Shown here: positions 52,883 through 62,372 of the stretch, piece after piece
How positions within the stretch are numbered: the stretch's first letter is position 1
Layout: each line of letters opens with the position of its first letter
Origin: Niallia taxi
GTDB taxonomy: Bacteria > Bacillota > Bacilli > Bacillales > Cytobacillaceae
Assembly: GCF_032818155.1 (NCBI RefSeq)
Contig: NZ_CP102590.1
Span: forward strand, 992,001 to 1,056,000
DNA: 64,000 nt
Direction of reading: 5' to 3'
Translations under genes and position numbers: made by a program
The notes under the pieces: model-generated
Told to the model about the DNA's origin: nothing
Seen by the model: only the letters and a program-made list of their open reading frames with translations
Database searches by the model: none

Positions 52883-52966
52883 AAGATTGTGATAAAAATG
52901 TATTTATGCTATATTAGCACCATGCTTTTTTAAGTAATTTAAAAAGGTTTATTGGTGGTGAAAGTA

Positions 52967-53962
52967 ATGAATGAATTATCAGCTACTCCAAAATCTATGA
53001 AAAAAGTTATCCATACTGGTATTCGCAAATCATTGTTGGAATTGGGGAGCGCTACTAAGGTTGAACTTAGTAATACATTAGATATCAGTTTTCCGACTAT
53101 AAGCAAATTTTTGTCCCAGATGGAAAGGGACGGAGAGATTTATTTAGTTGGGCTAGATGATTCTAGTGGTGGAAGAAGAGCAAAAAGATATTCATATAAC
53201 GCGGAATATATGTTAGGTTTGTCCATATTTTTGGAACGAACCGAAACGAATTATACAATATTCAATTGTGCGGGTGAAATAAAAGAAACAGGAACTGTTC
53301 AAAGTGTGTTAAAAGATGATGACTTAACGTCCTTGAATGGCTGTATCGAAAGCATCATGGCTAAATACCCGAAAATAAGCTCTATTGCAATTGGAGTTCC
53401 AGGTTCTGTTGATAATGGCCGAATATTTTATATACCAGGTTATGATTCCCTTCAAAATTTTGACCTGAAAAAGTATTATGAGGATCGTTTTTCTATCCCT
53501 GTAGTTGTGGAAAATGATATGAATGCAGCTGTGCTTGGATATCATTTCAATATGGGCATGACCGAAAAACACTCGCTCGTATATTTGTATTTTGGTCAAA
53601 ATGGACCAGGAGCCGGCATTATGATTAATGGAGATGTAGTTAGAGGAAGTACATTTTTCTCTGGAGAAATCTCGTTGATTCCTCAGTATAATGATAAGAA
53701 TTTTCAAGAGGCATTGAATAATGAAGCTATTAAGATTGATGCAATCAGCAGGTTAGTAGCCTCATTTGTATCCATTCTTAATCCACATGCCATCATATTC
53801 AACAAGGCTGAGGTTGAACAACAGCTATTAGATGAAATTGTAAATAATAGCTTAATATATGTACCTGCAGAACATCTTCCAGAACTTACATGGAGCGATT
53901 GGAAAAAGGATTACTTATACGGGCTGCAAAGTCTTGCTCTTGAGCAAATTATGAAGGAATAA
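52967..53962 (+). CDS. ROK-family transcriptional regulator (degenerate)
   Basis: 331 residues. N-terminal winged helix (TKVELSNTLDISFPTISKFL) and a ROK-type ASKHA domain (IGVPGSVDNGRIFYIPGY, VENDMNAAVLGYHF, GPGAGIMINGDVVRG). The usual ROK zinc motif (GHxxxxxxxxxCxCGxxGCxE) is absent: after SGEISLIPQYND the chain continues without Cys. It may therefore respond to a different signal or be a pure repressor. ATG 52967 has GGTGGTG 6 nt upstream. Confidence 0.85.
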   Translation: MNELSATPKSMKKVIHTGIRKSLLELGSATKVELSNTLDISFPTISKFLSQMERDGEIYLVGLDDSSGGRRAKRYSYNAEYMLGLSIFLERTETNYTIFNCAGEIKETGTVQSVLKDDDLTSLNGCIESIMAKYPKISSIAIGVPGSVDNGRIFYIPGYDSLQNFDLKKYYEDRFSIPVVVENDMNAAVLGYHFNMGMTEKHSLVYLYFGQNGPGAGIMINGDVVRGSTFFSGEISLIPQYNDKNFQEALNNEAIKIDAISRLVASFVSILNPHAIIFNKAEVEQQLLDEIVNNSLIYVPAEHLPELTWSDWKKDYLYGLQSLALEQIMKE

Positions 53963-53966
53963 TCAA

Positions 53967-54033
53967 AAAAAGGTGCTGTACTGCTATTTTGCTTCTATCC
54001 ATTTTGAGCAAAATAGCAGAAGTACCTTTTTTT
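53967..54033 (+). terminator. Terminator of the HAD/ROK genes
   Basis: CTGCTATTTTGCT / AGCAAAATAGCAG within outer AGGT / ACCT, then a T7 run. Confidence 0.85.
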
Positions 54034-54037
54034 CTAT

Positions 54038-54184
54038 TTAGTCACTTCTAATAATTTTCAAATGTAATGGCAATAAAAAACCAAAGGCAATTACAAACGC
54101 AATGATCGAAAAATAGCCATTCCACCATTTAAATTCAATGGTATTTTGGGTTGGAAGGTGGCAAAATAAGGGCGCAGTTATCAT
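54038..54184 (-). other. Possible 48-residue membrane peptide frame
   Basis: The minus frame starts at ATG 54184 inside the nhaC terminator and encodes a peptide with one strong helix (YFSIIAFVIAFGFLLPLHLK). There is no ribosome site. It may be a remnant of a membrane-protein gene. Confidence 0.2.
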
Positions 54185-54200
54185 GATGATAACTGCGCCC
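54170..54200 (-). terminator. Terminator of nhaC
   Basis: GGGCGCAGTTATCAT / ATGATAACTGCGCCC, 15-bp perfect arms around a single base, followed on the minus strand by TTATTTT. Confidence 0.75.
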
Positions 54201-54215
54201 TAAATATAAGCTATT

Positions 54216-55607
54216 TTAAAGCTTCTTCGTTTTAGGTAATGATATGCCTGTAAAACCATAAAATAACGTAATTAATGGTGATAAAAGGCAGAAGAATGCA
54301 AATAGAGCATACTCTGTCACAGTAACACCGAGTACAGTTGACAGAAATACCCCACATACACCCCAAGGAACAAGTGGATTAACGACTGTTCCTGCATCTT
54401 CAAGCACACGTGACAGATGCTTTGGTTTTAGACCTGCCTTTTTGAAGTTTTCTTTAAAAGCATTCCCCGGCAGCAGGATGGATAAGTACTGTTCACCAAT
54501 TATAAAGTTAACAGCAACTGCCATGCCTGCAGCAGAGCATACTAGTAAGGAAACGCGGTTAAGTATGCGTTGCACTACAGATATAAGGGCAGGAACGATT
54601 CCTAGTTTAAATAACAGGCCTCCCATGCTTAAGGCAAGTAGAATAATGGAAATACTGAACATCATGCTTTCGATGCCACCCCTTGATAGCATGGAGTCTA
54701 CTTCTGTAATTCCACTATTTGATTTGTATCCTGAGTAAAGTAATTCTAATATCCCTTTAAATCCTAAGCTGTTATTCACCCAAAAGGAAATAATAAGTGC
54801 AGAAATTGTACCAGCGAATAATGTGGCAATAACAGACACCTTTTTAAGTGCGAGCACTGCTAAAATAATAAATGGGATGATAGAGTACCAGTGGACAAGG
54901 TTCTGATCCAGCAGTGTCCCTTTAATCGCATCTATTTTCTGAATGCTTTCACTTGTTGTCTTAGGTGATATCATTAAGTAGACAAAGAAAGAAATAATAA
55001 ATGCAGGAACAGTTGTCCATGCCATATCCTTAATATGTTCAAATAAATCAGTATCAGCAACACTTGCTGCTAGTGTAGTAGTATCAGATAATGGCGACAT
55101 TTTATCCCCAAAGAATGCACCTGAAATTATCGCTCCCGCTGTGATAGCAGGCGAAATGTCCAATGCAATGCTTGCTCCCATAAAGCCAACTCCAATGGTA
55201 GCTGCAGTAGTGAGGGAGCTTCCAATACAAAGACCGATAATCGCTGTAACAACAAAAACTATTGCATAATAAAATTTTCCAGTAACTAGTTCAACAGATA
55301 AATAGATAAATGTTGGGATTGTGCCGCTTGCCATCCAGCTGCTTATAAGCATTCCTATGAAAAAGAAAATCATTACAGCACCTAATCCTGGTTTAATGCC
55401 ATCCACCATCGCTTGCTCTAGTTCACTAAAGCCAACTTTTTTGACTGCGCCATAAGTTAATAAAAGTGCAATTCCTGTCATTATCGCAATATGAGGAACA
55501 ACCTTAACCCCAATGATGAGGTATCCAAGTATCCCCATTAATAATATAGTAACAATCGCTGCTTCAATCGGGCGGACTGTCAGCGTGTTTTTTTCTAACT
55601 CCATCAT
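54216..55607 (-). CDS. nhaC: Na+/H+ antiporter, NhaC family
   Basis: 463 residues with about 11-12 helices. NhaC motifs: AGAIISGAFFGDKMSPLSDTT (about 152-172) and AGTVVNPLVPWGVCGVFLSTVLG near the end. It exchanges external protons for internal sodium, or acts as malate/lactate antiporter MleN in some members. GGAGGA before ATGATG. A 7-2-7 palindrome (AACGCTTTTAAGCGTT, 55681-55696) lies upstream. Neighbouring osmotic genes (betaine-type binding protein, MscS) hint at a shared salt-stress theme. Confidence 0.88.
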   Translation of the reverse strand: MMELEKNTLTVRPIEAAIVTILLMGILGYLIIGVKVVPHIAIMTGIALLLTYGAVKKVGFSELEQAMVDGIKPGLGAVMIFFFIGMLISSWMASGTIPTFIYLSVELVTGKFYYAIVFVVTAIIGLCIGSSLTTAATIGVGFMGASIALDISPAITAGAIISGAFFGDKMSPLSDTTTLAASVADTDLFEHIKDMAWTTVPAFIISFFVYLMISPKTTSESIQKIDAIKGTLLDQNLVHWYSIIPFIILAVLALKKVSVIATLFAGTISALIISFWVNNSLGFKGILELLYSGYKSNSGITEVDSMLSRGGIESMMFSISIILLALSMGGLLFKLGIVPALISVVQRILNRVSLLVCSAAGMAVAVNFIIGEQYLSILLPGNAFKENFKKAGLKPKHLSRVLEDAGTVVNPLVPWGVCGVFLSTVLGVTVTEYALFAFFCLLSPLITLFYGFTGISLPKTKKL

Positions 55608-55680
55608 TTTTCCTCCAAAACTCTTAATACTTCGTTCTTACTAAAAAGAGATTGTTTAAATTGTCACTCTTTTTCAAACA

Positions 55681-55696
55681 AACGCTTTTAAGCGTT
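55681..55696 (-). promoter_or_regulatory. Palindrome upstream of nhaC
   Basis: AACGCTTTTAAGCGTT (7-2-7), about 74 bp before the start; a candidate operator of unknown regulator. Confidence 0.35.
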
Positions 55697-55838
55697 AAAG
55701 CGAACATGCATTACATTACACGATTTTTTTTCTTATGTCAAAATAATTTATTTTAACTAGTTAAGAAAATAGGAGGTTTTGACCAAAAAAAGAGAAGGGT
55801 GTTTACCGTTTTTGGAAGCTAAAAAATAAATACATAAC

Positions 55839-55871
55839 AAACAAGCAAGGTAAATGACCCTTGCTTGTTTC
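55839..55871 (-). terminator. Terminator of the MscS gene
   Basis: AAACAAGCAAGG / CCTTGCTTGTTT, 12-bp arms; on the minus strand the hairpin ends in TTTGTT. Confidence 0.65.
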
Positions 55872-55875
55872 TATA

Positions 55876-56697
55876 TTAATGGCTGGTGCTTGTGCTCTCT
55901 GCCATTATTAAATCGCTATTGTAGGCGGCAAGTGCTAGCTCGTACCGCAACCTTTTACTTGCTTCCACATAATCAGCTTCCTTCACAAGACCAGATATAG
56001 AATATTTATGGCCCATGAAATCAACATTTAGCTCGGTTATCTCGTTAAATTGAAATCTTTCAACGGAAACACCGTTTTCATCCTTTAATAAATATTCGCC
56101 ATATTTTTCATTACAAATTCGAGCTACTTCCTCCATTACTTTGAAGGCAGCATCTGGATTTTGTCTGTAATTGAGGATAAGGCTTTCATTTACCCTGCGT
56201 CTGCCTCTTGTCCCATTTTGAAGCTCTGTTATATTGCTATAGGAAACAGTATACAGGTAGCCATCGTATTGGCGGATTTTGAGATGGCGCATGCTGATTT
56301 CTTCAATTTTCCCCTGGCGCTCGCCATTAATAATAATATAATCGCCGTAATTAATTTGGCGTTCAAACAGGTATGTTAGCCCCATTATATAATCCCTGAT
56401 AATATGCTGAAGAATAACAGCCAAGGCACCTGCCACAACAACGGAGCCAGTAACAAGCTTTTCAAGATCAAAGAAGTGGCTAAGTAAATAAAGGAGGAAA
56501 AAGACTACTCCTATTACCTTTGTCGCCTGATTGGTGAAATGGATAATGGTCTCTTCACGATTTTCATCTAAAAAGCTTGTTTTATCAAAGAAAATCTTAA
56601 TAAATTTACGGATTAAATAAACAATTAGTATAATAAGCAATGCTGCTACAGTGATTTTAATAGGAAACTTTTCAAGCAGCTTCGAAATATCATTCAT
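55876..56697 (-). CDS. MscS-family mechanosensitive ion channel
   Basis: 273 residues. Two to three N-terminal helices lead to the pore helix region VTGSVVVAGALAVILQHIIRDYIMG, then the MscS beta domain (ERQINYGDYIIINGERQGKIEEISMRHLKIR) and a short C-terminal domain. It opens on membrane tension to release solutes during hypo-osmotic shock. ATG with GGGGTG upstream. Monocistronic. Confidence 0.9.
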   Translation of the reverse strand: MNDISKLLEKFPIKITVAALLIILIVYLIRKFIKIFFDKTSFLDENREETIIHFTNQATKVIGVVFFLLYLLSHFFDLEKLVTGSVVVAGALAVILQHIIRDYIMGLTYLFERQINYGDYIIINGERQGKIEEISMRHLKIRQYDGYLYTVSYSNITELQNGTRGRRRVNESLILNYRQNPDAAFKVMEEVARICNEKYGEYLLKDENGVSVERFQFNEITELNVDFMGHKYSISGLVKEADYVEASKRLRYELALAAYNSDLIMAESTSTSH

Positions 56698-56883
56698 TTT
56701 TTCACCCCAATATTTAATGCAGAGGATTACAGTCTAGGAGAAAAAACTCCTAATAAAAATTAACAATATCATGATTTCGAAAAAAAAAGAAGTTTTATCT
56801 AGGCAGGATGGAGAGCTGACTGGTAGGAATACAGGGAGTTAAATACTATTTTTTGCAAAATGTATTTAAAAGGGGAATGTAAA

Positions 56884-57849
56884 GTGCTTTTTTCTAAGTT
56901 CATTGACCACTACGCTTTAAATCAGTTACATAAAAAGAAAAGTAAAAAATCGCAGTTTTCTGTGCCGAAAGAGATATTAGAACCTATACGGAGAGAGGAT
57001 TTTTATCAAGTTGATACAAAGGATGTACAGGTAAATATTGATTATGACACAGGCATTTATCGCTTTAAGTCAATAGTTACATCGGAATTTCCTATAAATG
57101 ATCTAGTAAGTGGCGAGGTATACTTGCATGCCGAAGGGGCAGCTAATCCGAATGTTATCTTTGTTCATGGCTGGAGAATGAACTCATACAGTAAGTTAAA
57201 AAGTATGTACCATAGCCGCATGTCTCAGTTAGGCTGGAATATGTATTACTTTCCACTGGCATATCATATGGATCGTACTCCGCCACACTCCCTTTATAAT
57301 GGAGAATTAATGATAAGTGCAAATATCGATCGAACAGTTGCGGCGGCTAGACAATCAATCATTGATTTAAGGACATTAATTCATTCAATCAAACAAATAA
57401 ATGATGGGCCGATTATTTTAGTTGGGGTAAGTTTAGGAGGATGGATTACAAATTTAATCGCAACACTTGAATCAGAACTTGATGCAGTTGTTTCTGTGTT
57501 TTATGCAAATAGGCTAGCCTATTCCATTTGGAATACTATTCCTGGAAGGTATATTAAAGAGGATTTATTGCAGAACGGGATAGATTATAAAGCTTTATTA
57601 AAACACTGGGAAATAACTGATCCAAGTCTTACACTTCCTAAAATAAAGAAGGATAATATCCTATTAATTTCTGGTAAATATGATCAGTATATCTCATTAG
57701 AAGATGCCGATTATTTATGGGAGTCATGGGGAAAACCGCCAAGAAAGTTATATAATTGTGGTCATTCTGGCATAGTGTTACAGCAAAAAAAAATAGCGGA
57801 AGATACGATTACTTTTATTCAAGAGCGTATCAAAAGCGGATATAGTTAG
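56884..57849 (+). CDS. Alpha/beta hydrolase
   Basis: About 321 residues. After a long polar N-terminal region, the alpha/beta fold shows NVIFVHGWRMNSYSKLKSM (oxyanion-hole HGW), the nucleophile elbow GVSLGGW, a late Asp in LISGKYDQYI and His in YNCGHSGIVL, a complete triad. GTG 56884 has AAAAGGGG 8 nt upstream. It is followed by a terminator and a chemoreceptor gene. Substrate unknown. Confidence 0.88.
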   Translation: MLFSKFIDHYALNQLHKKKSKKSQFSVPKEILEPIRREDFYQVDTKDVQVNIDYDTGIYRFKSIVTSEFPINDLVSGEVYLHAEGAANPNVIFVHGWRMNSYSKLKSMYHSRMSQLGWNMYYFPLAYHMDRTPPHSLYNGELMISANIDRTVAAARQSIIDLRTLIHSIKQINDGPIILVGVSLGGWITNLIATLESELDAVVSVFYANRLAYSIWNTIPGRYIKEDLLQNGIDYKALLKHWEITDPSLTLPKIKKDNILLISGKYDQYISLEDADYLWESWGKPPRKLYNCGHSGIVLQQKKIAEDTITFIQERIKSGYS

Positions 57850-57856
57850 ATCGTGC

Positions 57857-57886
57857 AGGACTGCCTTTTTTTGGTAGTCCTTTTCG
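57857..57886 (+). terminator. Terminator of the alpha/beta hydrolase gene
   Basis: AGGACTGCC / GGTAGTCCT with a T6 loop and a T run. Confidence 0.75.
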
Positions 57887-57905
57887 TATAGTCAAATATT
57901 AGTCA

Positions 57906-57932
57906 TTCATCTTTATAAAAATGGACCGATAA
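57906..57932 (+). promoter_or_regulatory. Sigma-D-like promoter of the second chemoreceptor
   Basis: ACCGATAA (57925-57932) is identical to the -10 of the 42.8 kb sigma-D promoter. The -35 position at 15-bp spacing reads TTCA instead of TAAA, so it is weaker. Confidence 0.45.
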
Positions 57933-57982
57933 TATTATTAAGTTCTAACTGCTTAAACAAATTCTTAGAAGGAAGGCTACTA

Positions 57983-60046
57983 ATGAAAAGAATGTCTATA
58001 AAAGTAAAAACACTGGTTTTTCTTATGCCGTTAATTTTTATAACGCTAGTGGTGATGACGACTGTTTCTTTTAAAGCATCCCATAATTATATATCCAATG
58101 AAACAGATCAAAAGCTGAAATATCAGTTAGATTCCATAACTAGTAACGTGCAAGGAGTTATTGATACACATACTGCCTTTTCAAAAGGTATTGCTAATGC
58201 ATTAGAGAGAAAGGCAACAAGCTATACACTGCAAGATTTTGACTCCGTGTTTAAAGCGGTGCTTGAGGATAATCAAGATGTATACGGAATAGGAATATAT
58301 TTTGATCCTTATAAATATAAAGAAGACACAAAATACTTCAGTACGTACAGCTATAGAGAGGGCGGCAAGATTACATCCACACAAGCTTATAATGATCCAG
58401 GTTACGATTATCCAAATCAAGCTTGGTACAAAGCTGGTGTTGGGTCAGATAACACTGCGAATATTGCTTATACAAAGCCATTATACGATGAAAGTACTAA
58501 GGCAACGTTGATTACTGCAGCAATGCCAATCTATAAAGAAGAGAATGGAAATAATACTTTACAAGCAATTGTAACGAGTGATATTGATCTTGGAGAAATA
58601 AAAACACTAATATCTGAAACAAAAGTGGGAGAAAAGGGTTGGGCGTTTCTCTTGGATAAAGACGGGCAATATATTGCAGCAAAAAATGAAGAAAAGGTAA
58701 TGAAGCTAAACATAAAGGACGAAAAAAGCAAGGAATTAGCTGGACTATCAACATCGATGCTTTCTGGTAAAGAAGGTGATGGCTACTTTACTGAAAATGG
58801 TCAAGAATACTATGTGCAATATCAACAAATTCAAGGTACTGACTGGGTATTAGGGTCTGTTGTGCCTAAGCTTGAGCTTACAAAAGCATCTCAATCTATT
58901 TTAAAGTATTTAATAATAATTGGCATTGTCGGTATCATTATTATTGCTGCTGGAATCATATTTTTCTCTACGTATTTATCTAAGAATGTGAAGAAGGTCA
59001 ATGATTTGTCTGTAGATATGTCCAATGGCGATCTGACAAAGGAGCTGCATATTAAAAGCTCTGATGAATTCGGTGTAATGGCTAGTAATTTTAACAAAAT
59101 GATTAGTAATCTTAGAGAGATGATTTCACAAGTAGCTGCAAATTCTGAAGCAGTATCCACAACCTCTTTTGAATTGAGAGAAGGAGCAACAGAAACAACG
59201 AAGGCTACAGAACATATAGCTGATGCTATTCAGGAGGTTTCTGAAGGTTCACAAGCACAAACAGAAAGCTCTCAGCAAATCGTTTTGGCAATGGAAGAAA
59301 TGAGCTCTGGTATTCAAAGAATTGCGTCTTCTTCTGTAGAAATGCTGGAGAATTCTGCAGACGTAATGGAAAAAGCTAAGGATGGTCGCCGTTCATTAGA
59401 AAACTCGTCAACACAAATGAACTCCATTCAGCAAAGTGTGTCTCAATCAGCTGAAGTAGTAAGAAGATTAGGCGAGCATTCGAATAAAATTGGGGATATT
59501 GTCAAGGTTATTTCCGATATTGCTGATCAAACGAATCTTTTGGCTCTTAATGCAACAATTGAAGCAGCACGAGCTGGGGAAGCCGGAAAAGGATTCGCTG
59601 TAGTTGCAGATGAAGTTCGCAAGCTCGCAGAAGAATCTAGTCAATCTGGTAAGGAAATAGTAGAGATAATCTCAATAATCCAGCAAGATACAAAGCTAGC
59701 TGTTGACGTAATGGATAATGGAACAAAAGAGGTTCAAGCAGGTATAGTTGTAGTAAATGGAGCAAACACGGCATTTTTGACAATATTAGAATCTATTCAA
59801 TCCGTGGATAGTCTAATTCAGGAAGTGTCCGCTTCTTCTCAACAAATGTCCGCTGCATCACAAGAAATCACAGCATCTGTTGAGCATTTATCAGATATTG
59901 CAAGAAATGCGTCTGATAATACGCAAAACGTTGTTGCAAGCACAGAGGAACAACTAGCTACCATGAACAATTTGAAAAATGCAAGTGGCCATTTACAAAG
60001 CATGTCACAACAGCTGAAGGAACTAATTTCTCAGTTTAAGATATAA
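57983..60046 (+). CDS. Methyl-accepting chemotaxis protein with double-Cache sensor
   Basis: 687 residues. N-terminal helix, a large external dCache domain (about 35-300, with a [11 protein letters not shown] loop), a second helix (about 307-332), HAMP, and a signalling domain with tip [31 protein letters not shown]. The usual Arg before the WY of amino-acid-binding dCache_1 sensors is Gln here, so the ligand may not be an amino acid. ATG with AAGGAAGG upstream. Probably transcribed with other motility genes through a sigma-D-like promoter. Confidence 0.9.
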   Translation: MKRMSIKVKTLVFLMPLIFITLVVMTTVSFKASHNYISNETDQKLKYQLDSITSNVQGVIDTHTAFSKGIANALERKATSYTLQDFDSVFKAVLEDNQDVYGIGIYFDPYKYKEDTKYFSTYSYREGGKITSTQAYNDPGYDYPNQAWYKAGVGSDNTANIAYTKPLYDESTKATLITAAMPIYKEENGNNTLQAIVTSDIDLGEIKTLISETKVGEKGWAFLLDKDGQYIAAKNEEKVMKLNIKDEKSKELAGLSTSMLSGKEGDGYFTENGQEYYVQYQQIQGTDWVLGSVVPKLELTKASQSILKYLIIIGIVGIIIIAAGIIFFSTYLSKNVKKVNDLSVDMSNGDLTKELHIKSSDEFGVMASNFNKMISNLREMISQVAANSEAVSTTSFELREGATETTKATEHIADAIQEVSEGSQAQTESSQQIVLAMEEMSSGIQRIASSSVEMLENSADVMEKAKDGRRSLENSSTQMNSIQQSVSQSAEVVRRLGEHSNKIGDIVKVISDIADQTNLLALNATIEAARAGEAGKGFAVVADEVRKLAEESSQSGKEIVEIISIIQQDTKLAVDVMDNGTKEVQAGIVVVNGANTAFLTILESIQSVDSLIQEVSASSQQMSAASQEITASVEHLSDIARNASDNTQNVVASTEEQLATMNNLKNASGHLQSMSQQLKELISQFKI

Positions 60047-60057
60047 ATAAAGTCAAC

Positions 60058-60108
60058 AAGGCATGAATCCGATATACAGGAATCATGCCTTTATTTAGTT
60101 TTTTCCTT
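60058..60108 (+). terminator. Terminator of the dCache chemoreceptor gene
   Basis: AAGGCATGA / TCATGCCTT hairpin followed by TTATTTAGTTTTTT. Confidence 0.75.
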
Positions 60109-60144
60109 TTCCTGCTGCGTATATTTAATTAATGATTTCCTCAC

Positions 60145-60231
60145 AGTGGCTATAACTGTTCTTTATAGCCACTAATTACTTTTATCCGTTACAACTGTTC
60201 TTTATAACCACCGATTACTTTTATCCGTTAC
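60145..60231 (+). repeat. 39-bp tandem repeat with embedded inverted repeat
   Basis: A 39-bp unit (60154-60192) is repeated at once (60193-60231) with three mismatches; it ends ATTACTTTTATCCGTTAC. The first copy also forms AGTGGCTATAA / TTATAGCCACT (60145-60155 and 60163-60173). Confidence 0.85.
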
Positions 60232-60431
60232 ACTATAGCTCTTTAAACATGATAAGCTACAAACAACGTTAGAGATAAGAAAAAAAGGAGGCAGTTTAGA
60301 TATTTAAAAATTAGTATTTTTAAAATTGGGAGTATAGGAATGACCCAATGCTAGCTGCAGTCCTGCTTTTACTGCCATTTAACTTCCTGTTCTAAAACAT
60401 TGAAAGTGAGGCTCTTGAAGGAGGGGAATTG

Positions 60432-62285
60432 ATGAATTTCAGAGATGAATTGCAAAAGCGAATTTTAATCGGTGATGGGGCGATGGGAACTCTTCTTTAT
60501 TCAAATGGAATTGATAATTGTTATGAAGAGTTGAATATTACCCACCCAGACAGAATCGAAACAATCCATTCAGCGTATTTAGAGGCTGGTGCTGATATTC
60601 TCCAATCCAATACATATGGGGCGAACTATTATAAACTTAAGCGATATGGTCTGGAGGAAGAGGTTAGCACTATTAATAGAAAAGGCATTGCTATTGCCAG
60701 AAAAGCAGCAAACGGGAAAGCCTTCGTCTTTGGAACTATTGGTGCTTCTCGAAGCTTTCGGAAATCTGACCTCGATTTGGATGAGATTAAAAGATGCTTT
60801 CGCGAGCAATTATACAGCCAGCTTATTGAAAATCCAGATGGGTTGATATTAGAAACCTATTATGATTTAGAAGAACTAGAAATGGTATTAAAGATTGCCA
60901 GAAATGAAACAGAGTTGCCGATAATTGCAAATGTTTCGTTACATGAAACGAGTTATTTGCAGGAAGGTATTCATTTAAATGAAGCCTTACTAAGGCTCGA
61001 AGCGTTAGGTGCAGATGCGGTTGGTGTGAATTGTCATTTAGGTCCGCACCATATGATACGCTCACTTGAAGAGGTTCCGCTTCCAAAGAAAGCGTTCCTG
61101 TCTGTTTACCCAAATGCGAGCAGTCTTCCTGAATATGTTGACGGGCGCTTCATATATGAAGCTGTTCCTGATTATTTTGGATATAGCGCAGTTAATTTGC
61201 GTAATCAAGGAGCACGCATAATCGGAGGCTGTTGTGGCACAACGCCAAACCATATTGCTGCAGTTAAAAAGGCGCTTGGCAATATAGCTCCAATAAAGGA
61301 AAAGAAAATAATCAAACGTAAAGTTGAAGTGATAGAAGCAGCAGTTAAAGAAACGAAAAAAGGTCTTTATGAAAAAGCAAAATTGGAACGAACCATTTTA
61401 GTTGAATTAGATCCGCCGAAAAAATTGGGTATTAAGGAGTTTATGAAAGGGGCAAAAGCACTGCATAAGGCAGGAGTAGACTCTATCACACTTGCTGATA
61501 ATTCCTTAGCAAGCCCAAGAATTAGCAATGTTGCTCTTGGAACGATTTTAAAAAAGGAAATTGGCTCAGAGCCACTGATGCATATCACCTGTCGTGACCG
61601 AAACATGATTGGCCTGCAGTCTCACTTAATGGGCTTGCAGACACTTGGCTTAAATGAAGTGTTAGTCGTGACCGGAGACCCTTCCAAAATCGGTGATTTT
61701 CCAGGTGCGACAAGCGTTTATGATCTTTCTTCATTCGATTTAATCAGCCTTGTGAAGCAATTTAATGAAGGGTTATCCTACTCTGGACAAAGCCTTGGTC
61801 AGCGAACAAATTTCAAAATTGCCGCTGCCTTCAATCCTAATATTCGCCATATGCATAAAGCAGTAGAGCGGATGGAAAAGAAAATTGCTTGTGGCGCACA
61901 GTCATTTTTGACACAGCCAGTTTTTTCAACCAGCCAAATAGAAGACGTTTATGAAGCCACAAAGCATCTCGACACACCGATATTTATGGGGATCATGCCA
62001 CTAACAAGCACACGAAATGCTGAATTTATTCATAATGAGGTTCCTGGAATTAAGCTTCCTGATACTGTAAGAAAGGCAATGGCTTCGGCAGGTAATGATC
62101 CTATAAAGGCCAGAGCTGAAGGAATTGCGATTGCAAAAGAGTTAGTAGATGCAGCTTCAGAGAGGTTTAAAGGGATTTATTTAATAACACCTTTTCTGCG
62201 GTTTGAGCTGACAGAGGAGCTGTCAAAATATATAAGAGAAGTGGATAATAAACGAGTTGTGGAACTAACAGCAAACGAGCAATAA
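60432..62285 (+). CDS. yitJ: Bifunctional homocysteine S-methyltransferase / methylenetetrahydrofolate reductase
   Basis: 617 residues in two domains. Residues 1-285 form the homocysteine-methyltransferase barrel with zinc-binding Cys in VGVNCHLGP and [11 protein letters not shown]. Residues about 320-610 form MetF-type reductase ([42 protein letters not shown]). It thus makes 5-methyltetrahydrofolate and transfers methyl to homocysteine, the YitJ design of B. subtilis. ATG 60432 has GGAGGGG upstream. Followed 87 bp later by metE. Confidence 0.93.
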   Translation: MNFRDELQKRILIGDGAMGTLLYSNGIDNCYEELNITHPDRIETIHSAYLEAGADILQSNTYGANYYKLKRYGLEEEVSTINRKGIAIARKAANGKAFVFGTIGASRSFRKSDLDLDEIKRCFREQLYSQLIENPDGLILETYYDLEELEMVLKIARNETELPIIANVSLHETSYLQEGIHLNEALLRLEALGADAVGVNCHLGPHHMIRSLEEVPLPKKAFLSVYPNASSLPEYVDGRFIYEAVPDYFGYSAVNLRNQGARIIGGCCGTTPNHIAAVKKALGNIAPIKEKKIIKRKVEVIEAAVKETKKGLYEKAKLERTILVELDPPKKLGIKEFMKGAKALHKAGVDSITLADNSLASPRISNVALGTILKKEIGSEPLMHITCRDRNMIGLQSHLMGLQTLGLNEVLVVTGDPSKIGDFPGATSVYDLSSFDLISLVKQFNEGLSYSGQSLGQRTNFKIAAAFNPNIRHMHKAVERMEKKIACGAQSFLTQPVFSTSQIEDVYEATKHLDTPIFMGIMPLTSTRNAEFIHNEVPGIKLPDTVRKAMASAGNDPIKARAEGIAIAKELVDAASERFKGIYLITPFLRFELTEELSKYIREVDNKRVVELTANEQ

Positions 62286-62372
62286 GAAGCAAGGCATATA
62301 GAGGAAACAATAGTATGTTAATACCGATTAATAATATAGGAAAACTTTTAATAATTTAAGGAGGAACAAATA

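Larger units (their letters stand above)
60047..60431. other. Intergenic region before yitJ
   Basis: Holds the chemoreceptor terminator, an inverted repeat and a 39-bp tandem repeat (listed separately). An AAAAGGAGG near 60287 has no start codon after it. No S-box or T-box motif was found in it. Confidence 0.55.

Noticed and set aside
60280..60330. Strong AAAAGGAGG in the yitJ leader as a sign of a leader peptide
   Set aside because: No start codon follows in any frame within 15 bases, and the frames stop quickly.
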